Source: Prorocentrum cordatum (Eukaryota > Sar > Dinophyceae > Prorocentrales > Prorocentraceae). Taken from it: DNA of 64,000 nucleotides. Positions 1 through 9,919 of this stretch are shown here, piece by piece. The stretch spans positions 279,094-343,093 of the forward strand of contig CAUYUJ010015280.1 in assembly GCA_963575745.1 (NCBI GenBank), read 5' to 3'. Position numbers and translations under genes: made by a program. Position 1 is the stretch's first letter. Each line of letters opens with the position of its first letter. The notes under the pieces are model-generated. The model worked only from the letters and a program-made list of their open reading frames with translations, was not told the origin of the DNA and searched no databases.

Positions 1-160
1 CTTCATCTTCAGCCTCAGCCTGCCTCGGCCTCAGCCTCAGCCTGCATCAGCCTCAGCGTCAGCCTCTCAGCATCAGCCTGCATCAGCCTCAGCCTCAGCC
101 TGCCTCAGGCTCAGTCTCAGCCTGCCTCAGCCTCAGCCTGCCTCAGCCTCAGCCTCACAG
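1..160. repeat. CAGCCT/CCTCAG microsatellite
   Basis: Degenerate hexamer tract built from CAGCCT and CTGCCT units; no gene is seen in it. It runs directly into the 72-bp minisatellite that follows. Confidence 0.9.
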
Positions 161-605
161 TTGGCTCCGGGCAATCAAAATGTAGCCTGGGAGTTGTGTT
201 CTGGGAACACGAAGAACACGAAGTGGCCTACAGTTGGCTCCGGGCATTCAAAATGTGGCCTGGGAATGGTGTTCTGGGAACACGAAGAACACGAAGTGGC
301 CTACAGTTGGCTCCGGGCATTCAAAATGTGGCCTGGGAATGGTGTTCTGGGAACACGAAGAACACGAAGTGGCCTACAGTTGGCTCCGGGCATTCAAAAT
401 GTGGCCTGGGAATTGTGTTTTGGGAACACGAAGAACACGAAGTGGCCTAGAGTTGGCTCCGGGCATTCAAAATGTGCCCTAGGAATGGTGTTCTGGGAGC
501 AAGAAGAACACGAAGTGGCCTACAGATGGCTCCGGGCATTCAAAATGTGGCCTGGGAATGGTGTTCTGGTGGCTCCGGGCAGTCAAAATGTGGCTCCTGG
601 CAGTC
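160..605. repeat. 72-bp minisatellite, about six copies
   Basis: The unit begins GTTGGCTCCGGGCATTCAAA and ends ACACGAAGTGGCCTACA. Copies start near 160, 231, 303, 375, 447 and 521, the last being truncated. Because 72 is a multiple of 3, several frames stay open through the array, so the long open frames here are a repeat artefact. Confidence 0.9.
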
Positions 606-744
606 ACAATGGAGGTCCCCGGTTTTCCGCGGCACCCGCCCTGACCCCGCCCAGACCCCCCTGGGGAGTCATGATGCTCTCTTTGGACCCTACTAGAAAC
701 CTATCAGTCTTCGCTGTTAGGTAACAAGCAATAGAAAAGTCGCC

Positions 745-804
745 CCCAGACTATCTTTTGACTATTTTGGGATATTCCTCCTGATGAGGGACATGCCCGA
801 CTTA
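745..804 (+). mobile_element. right-end fragment of GTCGGGC TIR family
   Basis: The stretch ends TTCCTCCTGATGAGGGACAT followed by GCCCGACTTA. It matches the right end of the complete element at 57984-58119. No left end is present. Confidence 0.55.
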
Positions 805-905
805 CAACAAACCCTGGGGACCGACGTTGAGCGGAGCCGGGCCGGGCAGGAGAGCCGGCAGGAGAGCCCAGACTCGAATCGACGAGTCTGATCGGCGATC
901 GATTA

Positions 906-1050
906 GGGGGCCACATGCGAACCCTACCCCTACCCCACACGATTTCTGAGGGGGAGGGTGGGGTTCACTTCGTTCGGGAGTGAACCCCACCCTGCCCCTC
1001 AGAAATCGTGTGGGGTAGGGGTATGGGGGTAGGGTTCGCATGTGGCCCCC
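906..1050. repeat. foldback element, about 65-bp arms
   Basis: The left arm (906-969: GGGGGCCACATGCGAACCCT then the CACACGATTTCTGAGG segment) is the near-perfect reverse complement of 979-1050, with a loop of about 9 bases and a small insertion in the right arm. A diverged copy of one arm lies at 17098-17160, so the module is dispersed. No coding potential is seen. Confidence 0.85.
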
Positions 1051-1059
1051 TATCGATAC

Positions 1060-1240
1060 GAATCGGATCGACGGATATCGGCAGCCGAGTCGGGAAAAGT
1101 CGAATCGGCAGACATCGGCAGGCCGGTAGGCCTCCATCGAAGAAATCTACTCCCAGATCGGAATCCGACCTCGAATCGAATCGGAATCGGAATCCATCGA
1201 ACTCGAATCGAATCGACTCGAATCGGCGGCATCGATGTGA
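1060..1240. repeat. GAATCG-rich degenerate repeat
   Basis: Irregular array of GAATCG and GACTCGAATCG words beside the foldback element. Similar GAATCG runs recur near 23395-23470 and 51230-51290. Only simple repeat is seen. Confidence 0.8.
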
Positions 1241-1396
1241 GCCCCTGGCCGGCGCTGTCATAGCTGGCCCCCCTCAGCTGGAAACCTCAGCAGCCCAGCG
1301 CACGTCACCTCCTGCTCTGCTGTGCCCGCCCGCGGCATATAAGGCACTCGGCCTCCGCGCGCGCCTGTCAGAACACATCCGCATGGGAAAACTGAA

Positions 1397-1560
1397 GGGG
1401 CCCCAGGACACACAAATAAATAGACACAAATAAAAAGATCCCACATCTTTTCATATATTTCCTGGGTATATGTCTTCCCCTCCAATTCCCATATTTTCCT
1501 ATATTTTCTGTGGAATCGACGGTTAATTGTGTCTGTGTGCTTCTTTCCCTCCTGAACAAA
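1397..1560 (+). repeat. dispersed 160-bp repeat, GGGCCCC-ACACAAATAA family, copy 1
   Basis: Starts GGGGCCCCAGGACACACAAA, has an AT-rich middle with TTTCCTGGGT and GTCTTCCCC, and ends TTGTGTCTGTGTG then TTTCCCTCCTGAAC. Three more copies are at 11529-11690, 11849-11985 and 12535-12694, all in the same orientation. Confidence 0.8.
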
Positions 1561-2816
1561 AACATGCGCGGGCACGGGCGAGGGCCGGTCATCGCGCAAG
1601 CGCTCCGCAAGACCATGGTCGCATAGTAGGGGAACGAGGCCCCGGCGCGCGCGCGCGGGCGCAGGAATGCATCATGCATCGGAATAGAAATTGCCTGCTC
1701 GCAGACCGAGCAAAACCATCTCAGCGCTGCAGGGCGCGGGTGCTTCAGCGAGCTCGTTCTTCCGAGTTCCTTGTTTACCTTTTGGGGAGGGGCTTGCCAC
1801 TGCTCCTTGTGACATGTACACCCCCTCGGCCGCTCGACCAGCTCCGAACCAAGTCCAATGCCGACGCCACCCCACCATCTGTCAGAAAACCATACAACTT
1901 GCATTTTACCGCAAATTAAGGATCATGTTCGGGCGCCCGAAACTATAGTTTTCGTATTGCTCTATAAGGGGACGGAAGGGGATCTTAGCATACAGCCCCA
2001 CGTGCGCACGACCACCATCCCCGTCCCAGGCAGATACACAAAGCACGGTGCCGCCATACGCGGGCGCCCCGCGACCATTTTGCCTTGTTATTTGGCCGCT
2101 GTCGTAGCTGCCGCCGCAGCCACCGACGCCACCGCCATCTCCGCCGCTGTCGGCGCCGCCAGCGCCGCCATCGCCGTCGCCGTCGCCGCTGCCGTTGTCG
2201 TCACCCTGCCGCCGCCGCCGGCCTGAACAGCCCGCGCGTCGACGCCTGCGTCGCCTCCAGAAGCAACAGGGACGGCGGCGGGCTCTTCGGCCGCAGGCCG
2301 CCTGGGGCGCCCTGCTGGTGCTTCTGCGGGCCCCTCTTCGCCTCGGGGGGCCGCGGCCGTCGTCCGCTGCCGATCCCAGAAACCTACGGCGCAAGGAACA
2401 ATTTTTTCGACGGCGGTTTGCCGCAACTTTCGGCCTCCGGGGTCCCTCGCCGGGCCCCAGGACCACAGTCGGCAACACGCAAAGGTGACCCTGGGTAAGA
2501 TTGGTGCGCGACTTTTCGGGGGCCGCGGGGGGACCAAACCTAGGCGCGCAAGCAGCTGCTACTGCTTCGTTTTCAGTCATCTGGGGACCCATCTGTGCCC
2601 GCACCAAAGGTCACTCTGGCGAAAGGTCACTCGTACGTCTAGTCGACACAAAGACGACTCAGAAGGGAACGCCGGCCCCGAGGGCAAGGTCGGGGTCCCA
2701 GGCGCCCCGCACTGACGACATCGAGACATCGCATGTCTGGGGGGCCCGCCACGTCGCCAACCTTCCGGTCTCTTCGATTATGATCGGCGGCGAGACCGGG
2801 GGTGCGAGGCGGGGAT
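1561..2816. other. no gene recognised; GCC-rich low complexity at 2100-2225
   Basis: GC-rich sequence with a GCCGCC/GCCACC trinucleotide tract at about 2100-2225. A short stretch near 1890-2090 resembles the unit of the tandem repeat at 58905-59390 (CCATACAACTTGCATTTT and CGCGGGCGCCCCGCGACCA). Open frames on both strands are alanine/arginine repeats and look non-coding. Confidence 0.6.
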
Positions 2817-2880
2817 TTATCCATATCCACCGCCTGGGAACCGGCGTCCTGGTGCCCGGGAGGGGGGTGGATATGGATAA
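2817..2880. repeat. inverted repeat, TTATCCATATCCACC arms
   Basis: TTATCCATATCCACC at 2817 pairs with GGTGGATATGGATAA ending at 2880, with more pairing inside (CCTGGGAACCGG and CCCGGGAGG). A third partial arm, TCCATATCCACCCCC, follows near 2908. Confidence 0.75.
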
Positions 2881-3169
2881 TTGTTGGCCCCCGGGGGCCC
2901 GAATATGTCCATATCCACCCCCTGCCGATGACCCCGAACTTGATCCTCCAGGCGGTGCCGTCGGGCCTTCTGAGAAAATGTGTCGCGTCTTCGGGGAAGG
3001 CCCGGGAAAGTTCTCAGAGGGCCTGAGGCCTTCCGAGCCTTCGAGCCTTCTGAGAAATCTGTTCGTGTCTCCGGGGGAAGCGAAAAACAATTATCCTGAG
3101 GACCTGGGGCCTTCCAAGCCTTCTGGACAGGCGACCTTCATCGTTTTCCCCTCACTCGCCGCCGAAATC

Positions 3170-3415
3170 GGGGATCTTCTGACCCGGGTCAATCCAGACC
3201 CGGGTCAGCGGGAAACCAAAAACTGCAATGCAGGAGCAAAAAAACTGCAACGCAGGTCTTCGCAAACCCGGGTCAGCCAATACGCGCGGCCGCCTCGCGG
3301 CCACGAGCGGCTCCCTGACCCGGGTCAGCCAGAGGGGTCCTTCGCAGGATCCTGCAGGATCCGGCGCCCTGGCTGACCCCCGTCTGCGCTGACCCCCGTC
3401 TCGAGGCTCCCGACG
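3170..3415. repeat. dispersed 250-bp repeat with TGACCCGGGTCA palindromes, copy 1
   Basis: Contains repeated palindromes GACCCGGGTC, the words AACTGCAATGCAGGA and AACTGCAACGCAGG, a GCGGCCGCCTCGCGGCC palindrome and CAGGATCCTGCAGGATC. The same order of motifs recurs at 8614-8879. Confidence 0.85.
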
Positions 3416-4019
3416 AAATCAGCCATGTTACGCGCCGGGCCCTTACCCGCGCTTCTTGGAGGGCCGCCCCCTTCCCGCCGTCCACCTGGCGTGCGCCACC
3501 GAATCGTCGCCGTAAGTCCGCTCCGACGTGTCCGCGCCGGAGCTGGGCTGCAAATTTCGTGCCCCGTTTCCGTGTGGACCACTGGCGGCTCGAGCAGCAG
3601 TCGCGCCGCAGGTCTTTTCTGCGATTCCTGCCGCCCGCCGGGCGACTGCTCGCGACCCCGAGACCGTGAAAGATGAACTCGGGGCCTTCTAACTTCTCAT
3701 GCCCAGGATATTGCTACCAAGACCTGGGCACTTCCACCTGAAGGGGCCCAATGTTTAGGCCCGCGGGCGCCACGCGGCCCAAGACAGTCAGACGACGGTC
3801 AGCAAGCGGCGGGGTGCACCCGGAGCGGAATGGAGGCGCGAAGGTGAGCAAGAACGGAGCGCGAGGGGGGCAGCCCGAGACAGAAGAACGGACAATCCGC
3901 CAACGTGCCTCTGGGCACCGAGTGGGCGCGTCCTCAAGTCTTCTTCCTGACCCCAGGAGTCTCAATCTAAAGCGCAAGCAAGCCTACCTAGCTTTTGACC
4001 ACCCTCGCTCCAAGAAGTA
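3416..4019. other. no gene recognised
   Basis: GC-rich sequence without a recognised protein, RNA or clear repeat; it separates the CCCGGG repeat from the decayed copia remnant. Confidence 0.5.
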
Positions 4020-6508
4020 CTAAGCGATGCCAAACTCCGCCACCAGCGCGTCGAGTACCACTTTCACGCCGTCGCCAGCGACTGGGTCCACCAGCTGCGA
4101 CGCCAGGGCGGCCTGGTCGATCTGCCGATCCACTGGGGCCAACCAAGCCATGCTGTCGGCTGAGGCCGCCAATTCCTCAGCTGTGACCACGGCGCCAAGC
4201 TGCAAATAGTCCAGCTGCACCTTGTCGATGCTGCCAGCCGCGCCGCCCTGTCGGCGCGGGCCGTCTGCCGCCTTGGCTGGCGCGCACTTGTCGCGCCAAC
4301 CTCGCGGTGGAAGGTGAGCGAGCTCGTGATTGTCGATCTCCTCCTGGCGGGGGGGCGGCGGCGCCCGCTTCGCCCTGGCTGGCACCCCGTCGGGCTCTGC
4401 CTCTGCCAACGGCGCCTCCTCGCGTTGAAGCTGCTCGGCCGCCGCGGGGGCCGCCGCCGCGGGCGCCTCGGCCCCGACCGGGTTGAGCCGCGGCGTCTCG
4501 GACGTCGTCGCGGTGGCTCCCGCGACGCGCCCATCGCGCTCAGAACAAATTGCCCTGCCGCGCCGGAGGCGCGTTGGCGACGCCCTCTGGCAGGCTGGGC
4601 GCCGCGGGCGCGATGTGCGAGCCCGTCGGGGAGAACGTCGCAGAATGGCCGCCGTCGTCTGCCTCGGCTACCCCCAATATCTGGTGAGAGACGCCGGCGG
4701 CCTGGCAGTCGACGCCCACTCCGTGCGCGTCTGAAGTGTCCAGCAGGTCGTCCTGCACTCTTCTCGCCGCGGTGCTCCGCGCGCCTAACGTCCGCGGCGC
4801 GGATGTCGCGGGGCTGGGCAGGCCCGCGCGTCGCCGCGCTCGGGGCGCGGCTGCGTGGGCGCGTCGCTCTGGAGGCCCCCGAGCCCACCGTGATGTACTC
4901 CTCGCAGCTCCCACTGTCGCCTCCTGGGCTGTCAGGCCGTGGAGCACGCGGCGTCGAGATCCGATTTGCGGGATCCGCTGCCTGGGCCGCCAGGCGCAGC
5001 TCCCACTGGATGGCGGACGACGTGTCTCACGTGGCCCCGCCGCCACTTGAGCTGGCGCTGCCGCCGCTCGGAGCGGCCACTGAGCTCGCCGCTGGCAGTT
5101 GGCAGCTGCACGGCGTTGGCCCCCGCCTGGTTGACGCTGCTCGGCGCCGCGGACGGCGCGCTCGACGCTGCTGAGCCCGTCGCAGGCGTAAGCAGCTGAA
5201 CCAAGTTCAACGCGCCCTTCAACTCGATCGTCTTGCTGGCTGCGCTGTTCACTCTCGCAGTCTTATCAGGGCAGTCTCTCAAAAGGCCCCTCTGATGGCA
5301 CGTCCTGCACGTCCGTGTCTCGACGCGCTGGCCATCATTGCCATCTCTGCCCTCGTTGTCCTTCTGCGTCTGGTGCTGAGATCGGGGACCTTTTGCTTCC
5401 GTCGTGGAGCTTCCCGTGTCCCTTCTTGCCGCCGTCTTTTCCTTTGCTCTTCCCCTTCCCCTTCCCCTTCTCGATGGCGTCCGCGACCGTCGCCGCCTCG
5501 GTTGGCGCGACCCGTCCTGCTGCCGACGTCGCCGCCAGGGGCCCGATGTCCATGGGTGCTGGCCCGCTGCCGCCCGCCGCGGAGGCCCCCGCTGCGGTGC
5601 CTCTTGCAACGTCCTTGAATGTCCCCCTGTTCATCAGGTACGTCTTCGCGTGCGTCGCGGTCCCGCCGTAGTCCCCGAGGCGGCTGGCGTTGACCATCAG
5701 CCGCTGCTGGAAGTCCCTGTCCTGGATCCCCGCCACGAGGATCGCCGCCTTGATGTTGCTGGGCGCCGCGCTGCCGAACCGCTCGTGCGTCTGGGCCGCC
5801 ACGTCGAATGTCGGTCTCGATCGCCGCTGCTCCGAACGCCCGCCCCATCGGCTTCCTCGTCCGGCCCAGAGCTGACGCTGGCTGGTCGGGCCCGAACTCC
5901 TTCACGAGCTTGCGCCTCGCCGGCAGTCCTTCGCCCTTCGGGGTCGGCCGCTGCGCGGCGAACGCCTTGCCTTCCAGGAGCAGCACGAGCATGCGGCACA
6001 GCTGCCGCGACGCGCCGACGCGCGCTGGATTCGTCAGGTCCAACGTCTCGTTGGTGACGTCCACTTCCGCCTTTTGCCCGACCGTGATCATCTCCTGGCG
6101 CAAGTCGTCGTCTAGCGTCGCGATGTGCGCCAGCAGCTTGAACGACCACGCGGGCCACGCTGCCTCGCTGCCCTTGAACTGGGCTGGCTTCGTCAGCAGC
6201 TTCGCGTCGATGATGTCCCACTTCCGACGACCCTCGCTCTTCGCTGGCGCTGGGCTCGTCGACGCGGGCCCCCCCGCGGCGATCAGCAGCTGGAGCGCCT
6301 GCTGAAGCTGCTGGATCTCTGTTCGCGCCTCCAGCTCTTGGGCTCGCTTCTCGGCGGCTTCCGCTCGAGCAGTCGCAGTCCGCAGTGCGTCCATCACCCG
6401 CTGGGCCGTCGGCTGCTGCTGCGGCAGAGCTCCTGCCGCAGCTGCGGCCGCGGATGCGGGGTCGCCCGCCGCCTGCTGTGCCGCCGCTGCTTGCAGCTCC
6501 TCCTCCAT
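4020..6508 (-). pseudogene. decayed copia-type retrotransposon (gag, protease, start of integrase)
   Basis: Read on the minus strand, pieces in different frames form a gag-protease-integrase order. The gag piece starts at 6508 (MEEELQAAAAQQ) and contains KWDIIDAKLLTKPAQFKG and ARVGASRQLCRMLVLLLEG. It continues after a frameshift at 5802-5335 with a GKGKGKSKGKDGGKKG tail, then a zinc knuckle near 5250-5300 that keeps CxxC but has lost its histidine. A protease-like segment near 4880-4910 reads EEYITVGSGA, with glycine in place of the catalytic aspartate. An integrase zinc-binding remnant (EEIDNHELAHLPPRGW) is in 4409-4020. Multiple frameshifts and lost residues mark it as dead. No RT or LTRs were found. 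Protease and integrase before any RT fits copia rather than gypsy order; that assignment is inference. Confidence 0.65.
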
Positions 6509-6854
6509 CTCTGAACCTCCACACTACGAAGGCCCAGTAGGCTTCGCTCTCGTGGGGCATGAAGGAGTGACCGTCCTCGTCCATGACGTCGGGCGGCCAA
6601 ACGTGACCCAGCTCTTTGTCGAAGACGACGTCCCCGAACAGGCAGTGCGTGAACGTTGGCAGTCGATCTCGTGACCGACGATCTTCTCGACGAGGTTGAG
6701 CGCCGACTCCTCCAACAGACTGCAGTCGTCTCCGCGCCGCTGCCGTCGCCAGGCGGCGTCCTCCGATCGCCGCCGCCCTCGCTGCGTCTTCTGCTCTTGC
6801 GCCCCGTTGCTGTAGCGCCGGCCGATGTTGAACCTCGGCCTGCAAGGGGTTTTG
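6509..6854 (-). other. possible 5' part of the decayed element; unrecognised coding-like stretch
   Basis: On the minus strand, 6520-6670 reads FTHCLFGDVVFDKELGHVWP then a segment ending ESEAYWAFVVW just upstream of the gag-like start. Codon content looks protein-like but I do not recognise the family. It may be a leader of the decayed retroelement or a fragment of another gene. Confidence 0.3.
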
Positions 6855-6995
6855 GGTCTGCCCTGCGCTGCCCCGCGGTGCTCCCCGCAGGGCGTTGGGA
6901 CGCCCTACGCAGCCCGCGGTGCTCCCCGCTGCGCCGCTGGGCTTGGTGGCTGCCCTCCGTAGCCCGCGGTGCTTCCCGCTGGGCTGGTAGGCCGG
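6855..6995. repeat. about 48-bp GC-rich tandem repeat, three copies
   Basis: Units carry AGCCCGCGGTGCTCCCCGC and related words at about 6862, 6910 and 6960. Only repeat is seen. Confidence 0.65.
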
Positions 6996-7134
6996 CACCT
7001 CCGACGCAGAACCCGTGGATCCTCAGGCCACGCGCTCCGCCAACATGCGCGGCACCCCCCGCGGAGCCGCGATTTTTTTTGAACCAAGAGGGCTGCGTCA
7101 CACCGCCCCCCAACAACCCTGTAACTATGTTCGT

Positions 7135-7174
7135 AGCTCTGGTAAGTATTCCTCCTGTAAAGGGGCACGCCCGA
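7135..7174 (+). mobile_element. right-end fragment of GTCGGGC TIR family
   Basis: TATTCCTCCTGTAAAGGGGC then ACGCCCGACTTAA matches the right TIR of the family; no matching left end is visible nearby. Confidence 0.5.
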
Positions 7175-7656
7175 CTTAACGCGAGCCAAGCAGAGCAGCG
7201 GCTGGGAGCCCCACGCGCAGATAAGACGAAAACAGGGCGAGGACATCGGACTCGGATAAAAATCGGGAATCTCTGAGATCTGAGCTTCTGGAAGATGTCG
7301 TCGGCGCCGCGGCCTTCTCAGGGCGTTCCTTAACGCTCTGAGAGCGTTCCGCAACGCTCTGGCACGGATGCATCCTCGCCCTAGCCCCGTCCAAATAGAG
7401 TGAGACGGGGGGCGGGAGAGGAAGATAGTGGGTCCAGGAGCCCCGGACAGTGAGGCGCGGATCTGGGGCGATTCGATGGTCCTCAGAAGATCTGCTGGCA
7501 GAAACGTGTGTTTGTCCACGCAGGCCGACACGGGCTGCGCACTATCGGAGGAGCCGAAGCGGTGAACGCACGCTTGGGCTAACAGATGTCCAGAGGACCT
7601 TCGACTGATGCAGGATTTGGTCGTGGGGCTCTCCTTTGAAGGCAGGAGTTCCTGGC

Positions 7657-7777
7657 CATCGCTCGGACGTCCATTCCCCGTGCATTGTTCAACTTCGTGC
7701 GTTTATTGGTTCGTATGGTGATCCAATCTGCTCCTCGATGGCCCTCGCCGAGAAAAAATGCAGACGTCCGTGAGATA
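7657..7777. mobile_element. 121-bp MITE-like element, CATCGCTCGGACGT TIR, copy 1
   Basis: Begins CATCGCTCGGACGTCCATTC, has a middle with TCGTGCGTTTATTGG and GATGGCCCTCGCCGAGAAAA, and ends ACGTCCGTGAGATAC, a diverged inverted match of the start. Other copies: 16313-16433 and 58346-58465. No coding capacity; a non-autonomous DNA element is inferred. Confidence 0.7.
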
Positions 7778-8369
7778 CCAGGGTTCATGGCCGAGCCTCC
7801 TTGATGCCAAGGCATCCTGCCCTCTGGTATGATGGTCGCACCACAAGCAGGGGGATGCATGCAGACGAGCCCAGAAACAGGCAAGCCGAAAAACACTCCT
7901 TGACACGGATCCCTCCCCCTCATTTTTCCGGACCTTCTGCCATAACCTTCCGCCCCTTTTTCGACATGATCTATGTGGGTTTCCTTGAATTGCGAAAACA
8001 GTCCATTAACTTCGATGAATTCTTACAGACCTTTCGCGGAGGTCTGAAGGTATGGAAGGTGGAGGTGGACGGATGTCCCCCAACTGCTACGTAGTGCTTG
8101 TTTCACGTGGACTCCTTGAGCTCTGGATTCATTTCCCAGGACCCGATGTTCATCCTCAGTATTTCCGAGCACGACCCCAAGGCCTGATGACCCCCCAGAC
8201 AGAAACTCAACAAGCACCTCCCGTCGCGGTTGCTTCCCAACGAGAGAGGTGGAGATTCTGCCGAAACAGAGCGGCGTTCGTATACGTGACGGGCGAACAA
8301 CGAAACAAGGAACACAACCTCCAGAGGTACACTCATGCTGACCCTGGGCCCTGTTCAGCCCTGGCTGGC
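7778..8369. other. no gene recognised (inside or beyond the 3' side of the NAA35-like gene)
   Basis: Unique-looking sequence without a recognised exon. The motif GATCTATGTGGGTTTCCTTG near 7970 recurs with changes near 63370, indicating another low-copy dispersed repeat. Confidence 0.5.
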
Positions 8370-8457
8370 CTTGGAAGCCCCTCCGGCGGGCTGCTCCTTC
8401 GCGTGGTAGACCTCGTTGAGAGTATAGATCCGGAGGCCGAACAGGTACTCCACATAC
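8370..8457 (-). CDS. NAA35: NAA35/Mak10-like exon B (partial gene)
   Basis: Encodes about 29 residues, YVEYLFGLRIYTLNEVYHAK followed by EQPAGGASK. NAA35 (Mak10) is the auxiliary subunit of the NatC N-alpha-acetyltransferase, which anchors the catalytic subunit at the ribosome. In NAA35 proteins the GFEL-LY motif and IYW (here in exon A, 9754-9914) are followed at once by an aromatic segment like this one. The 5' border reads CCCCAG|GTATG. The 3' border is placed at AAG|GC (GC donor), a guess guided by the exon C border; the frame otherwise reaches a stop at 8355. Joining to exon A restores FARYVEYLFG in frame. Later exons were not found. Confidence 0.7.
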
Positions 8458-8613
8458 CTGGGGCAGGAGCTAGACGCTCGATCGGGGCACCTTCCCGGAG
8501 CCACTCGCTCCACTCGTGCGCCGATGCTGCGTCGAACGCCGGCCGACCTGATTAGACCTTCGAATTCTAGTCGAGCTAGGGTCAAGACATAGCCGAACCA
8601 GATTCCGACAGTC

Positions 8614-8879
8614 GGGGGTCTTCTGACCCGGGTCAATCCAGACCCGGCTCAGCAGGAAACCAACAAACTGCAATGCAGGAAAAAAAACTGCAACGCAGGA
8701 CTTCGCAAACCCGGGTCAGCCAATAGGCGCGGCCGCCTCGCGGCCACGAGCGGCTCGCTAACCCGGGTCAGCCAGAGGGGGTCTTCGCAGGATCCTGCAG
8801 GATCTGGCGCCCTGGCTCAAGGCGCCCCTGCTCAAGGCCCTCCCCATTTGCATTGACCCCCGTCTCAAGGCTCCCGAGA
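8614..8879. repeat. dispersed 250-bp repeat with TGACCCGGGTCA palindromes, copy 2
   Basis: Second copy of the repeat at 3170-3415, same orientation, with the same palindromes and GCGGCCGCCTCGCGGCC core. It lies in the intron between NAA35-like exons A and B. Confidence 0.85.
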
Positions 8880-9017
8880 CAGACCCGTGAAGTGAGCTCC
8901 GGGAAGGCACCCCCAAACGAAACAGCTAACGGAAGGGCTCGGCAGAAGGGCCGCGTAGGAGGCTCCGGGGATCTCCCAGCCGCCGGGGGGAAGCGCGCGC
9001 CCCCGATGATGGAGCAG

Positions 9018-9241
9018 GGACCGACCGTCCCGGCACTCCTATAGTCCTACCACGAAATGTTCTTGGAACCCAAATGTGTGTTAAGAACAAAAGCCGTGCT
9101 CTTAGAACATAAACCCGATGTAGTAAAACAGGACAGACTCCGCCAGACATGTTCCAAGAACATCTCGTGGAAACCACAAGATGTTCTTAGAGCATTGTTT
9201 GGTGGGGCTATAGGCGAGCCAGGACGCTTCGCCGCTGCTTG
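9018..9241. repeat. dispersed 220-bp repeat, GACCGACCGTCCCGGCA family, copy 1
   Basis: Begins GGACCGACCGTCCCGGCACT, contains several AAGAACAT/ATGTTCTT words (partly inverted) and ends GCCAGGACGCTTCGCCGCTG then CTTGAG. A second copy lies at 43415-43627. Shorter relatives with TTCTAAGAACAT occur near 60940. Confidence 0.75.
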
Positions 9242-9351
9242 AGATGAGCAGTCGGGGACGCGATCGGCTCCTTGGGGGCGGTTTCAGGGAATCGAGTTCG
9301 TTCGCCTCCCGAGTGAAGGGGAACGACACTGGGGGGGGGACGGCCGCAGGC

Positions 9352-9493
9352 TCGAATCGGCAATGCATCGCCGATTGCTCGGCAACGGCCTCACGGCAGC
9401 AAGTCCGCACCCTCCTGGGCGGGTTTGGCTATCGGGCTCCTGTCAGCGATGAAAAGGCGACTGGGGGTCGATGTGCTGCCCCTGATCGGAAAC
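9352..9493. repeat. GAATCGGCGA...GGGGTCGATG dispersed repeat, copy 1
   Basis: One of five copies of a roughly 150-bp repeat sharing GAATCGGC, an ATCCGCACNCTCCTGGGCGG-like core, GGGCCCCTGTC and GGGGGTCGATG. Other copies: 18669-18830, 43089-43243, 58195-58345 and 61808-61969. Confidence 0.7.
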
Positions 9494-9574
9494 TGAAACG
9501 TATACATTACCAGTGGCTGGCTGTTTTTCAGTCCCAAGATTTTTTGAGGGTCGAGGACGACGCTGGGGTGGTGT

Positions 9575-9628
9575 GGTGTATACTTTTTTCCCCGATGCCC
9601 CGGGGAAACGACGAAAAATGTATACACC
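9575..9628. repeat. inverted repeat GGTGTATAC
   Basis: GGTGTATACTTTTTTCCCC at 9575 faces GGGGAAACGACGAAAAATGT then ATACACC ending at 9628: a hairpin of about 23 paired positions around CGATGCC. Confidence 0.7.
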
Positions 9629-9753
9629 AGGATCCCGCGTACACCTGAATCCGCGTTCCTGTGCGAATTTCGGCGCAGGGTCGGGAAAAGCGTCGGTGTA
9701 TATAGAGTTGGATCCCCTACCTGAGCCTACCCCGCCCAACGTTGCCCCTGACC

Positions 9754-9914
9754 CTGGCGAACCAATAGATCATGTGGAACTCGAACTGGTCGTAGAGATC
9801 CAGCTCGAAGCCGAGCAGCAGCTTCGCGATCATGGCCTGCAGGCAGTGCTGGAAAATGAACACCCAGCAGGGCCGCGCGTGCGGCAGGTTCGCCCCGAAC
9901 GTGGTCTTCAGCTC
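9754..9914 (-). CDS. NAA35: NAA35/Mak10-like exon A (partial gene)
   Basis: Encodes ELKTTFGANLPHARPCWVFI, then FQHCLQAMIAKLLLGFELDL and YDQFEFHMIYWFA. The core GFEL-LY---E---IYW is the most recognisable stretch of NAA35/Mak10, the NatC scaffold that binds the ribosome and the catalytic NAA30. The acceptor reads ATCTGAG|GAGCTG. The donor region is CCAGGGTCAGG, so the border cannot be fixed within the repeated G bases. The reading frame has no stop across the exon. The intron to exon B is about 1.3 kb and contains three dispersed repeats; the intron from exon D is about 8.4 kb. Whether the gene is expressed cannot be told from sequence. Confidence 0.8.
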
Positions 9915-9919
9915 CTCAG

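Noticed and set aside
906-1050. Rho-independent terminator or riboswitch
   Set aside because: The genome is eukaryotic; the arm is far too long and recurs as a dispersed repeat.
2501-3376. 291-codon open frame
   Set aside because: Crosses an inverted repeat and the CCCGGG dispersed repeat; composition is that of GC-rich non-coding DNA.
8813-8848. TGGCTCAAG near 8813 as a relict spliced leader
   Set aside because: Only nine bases match, it sits inside the CCCGGG repeat and GCTCAAGG recurs a few bases later.
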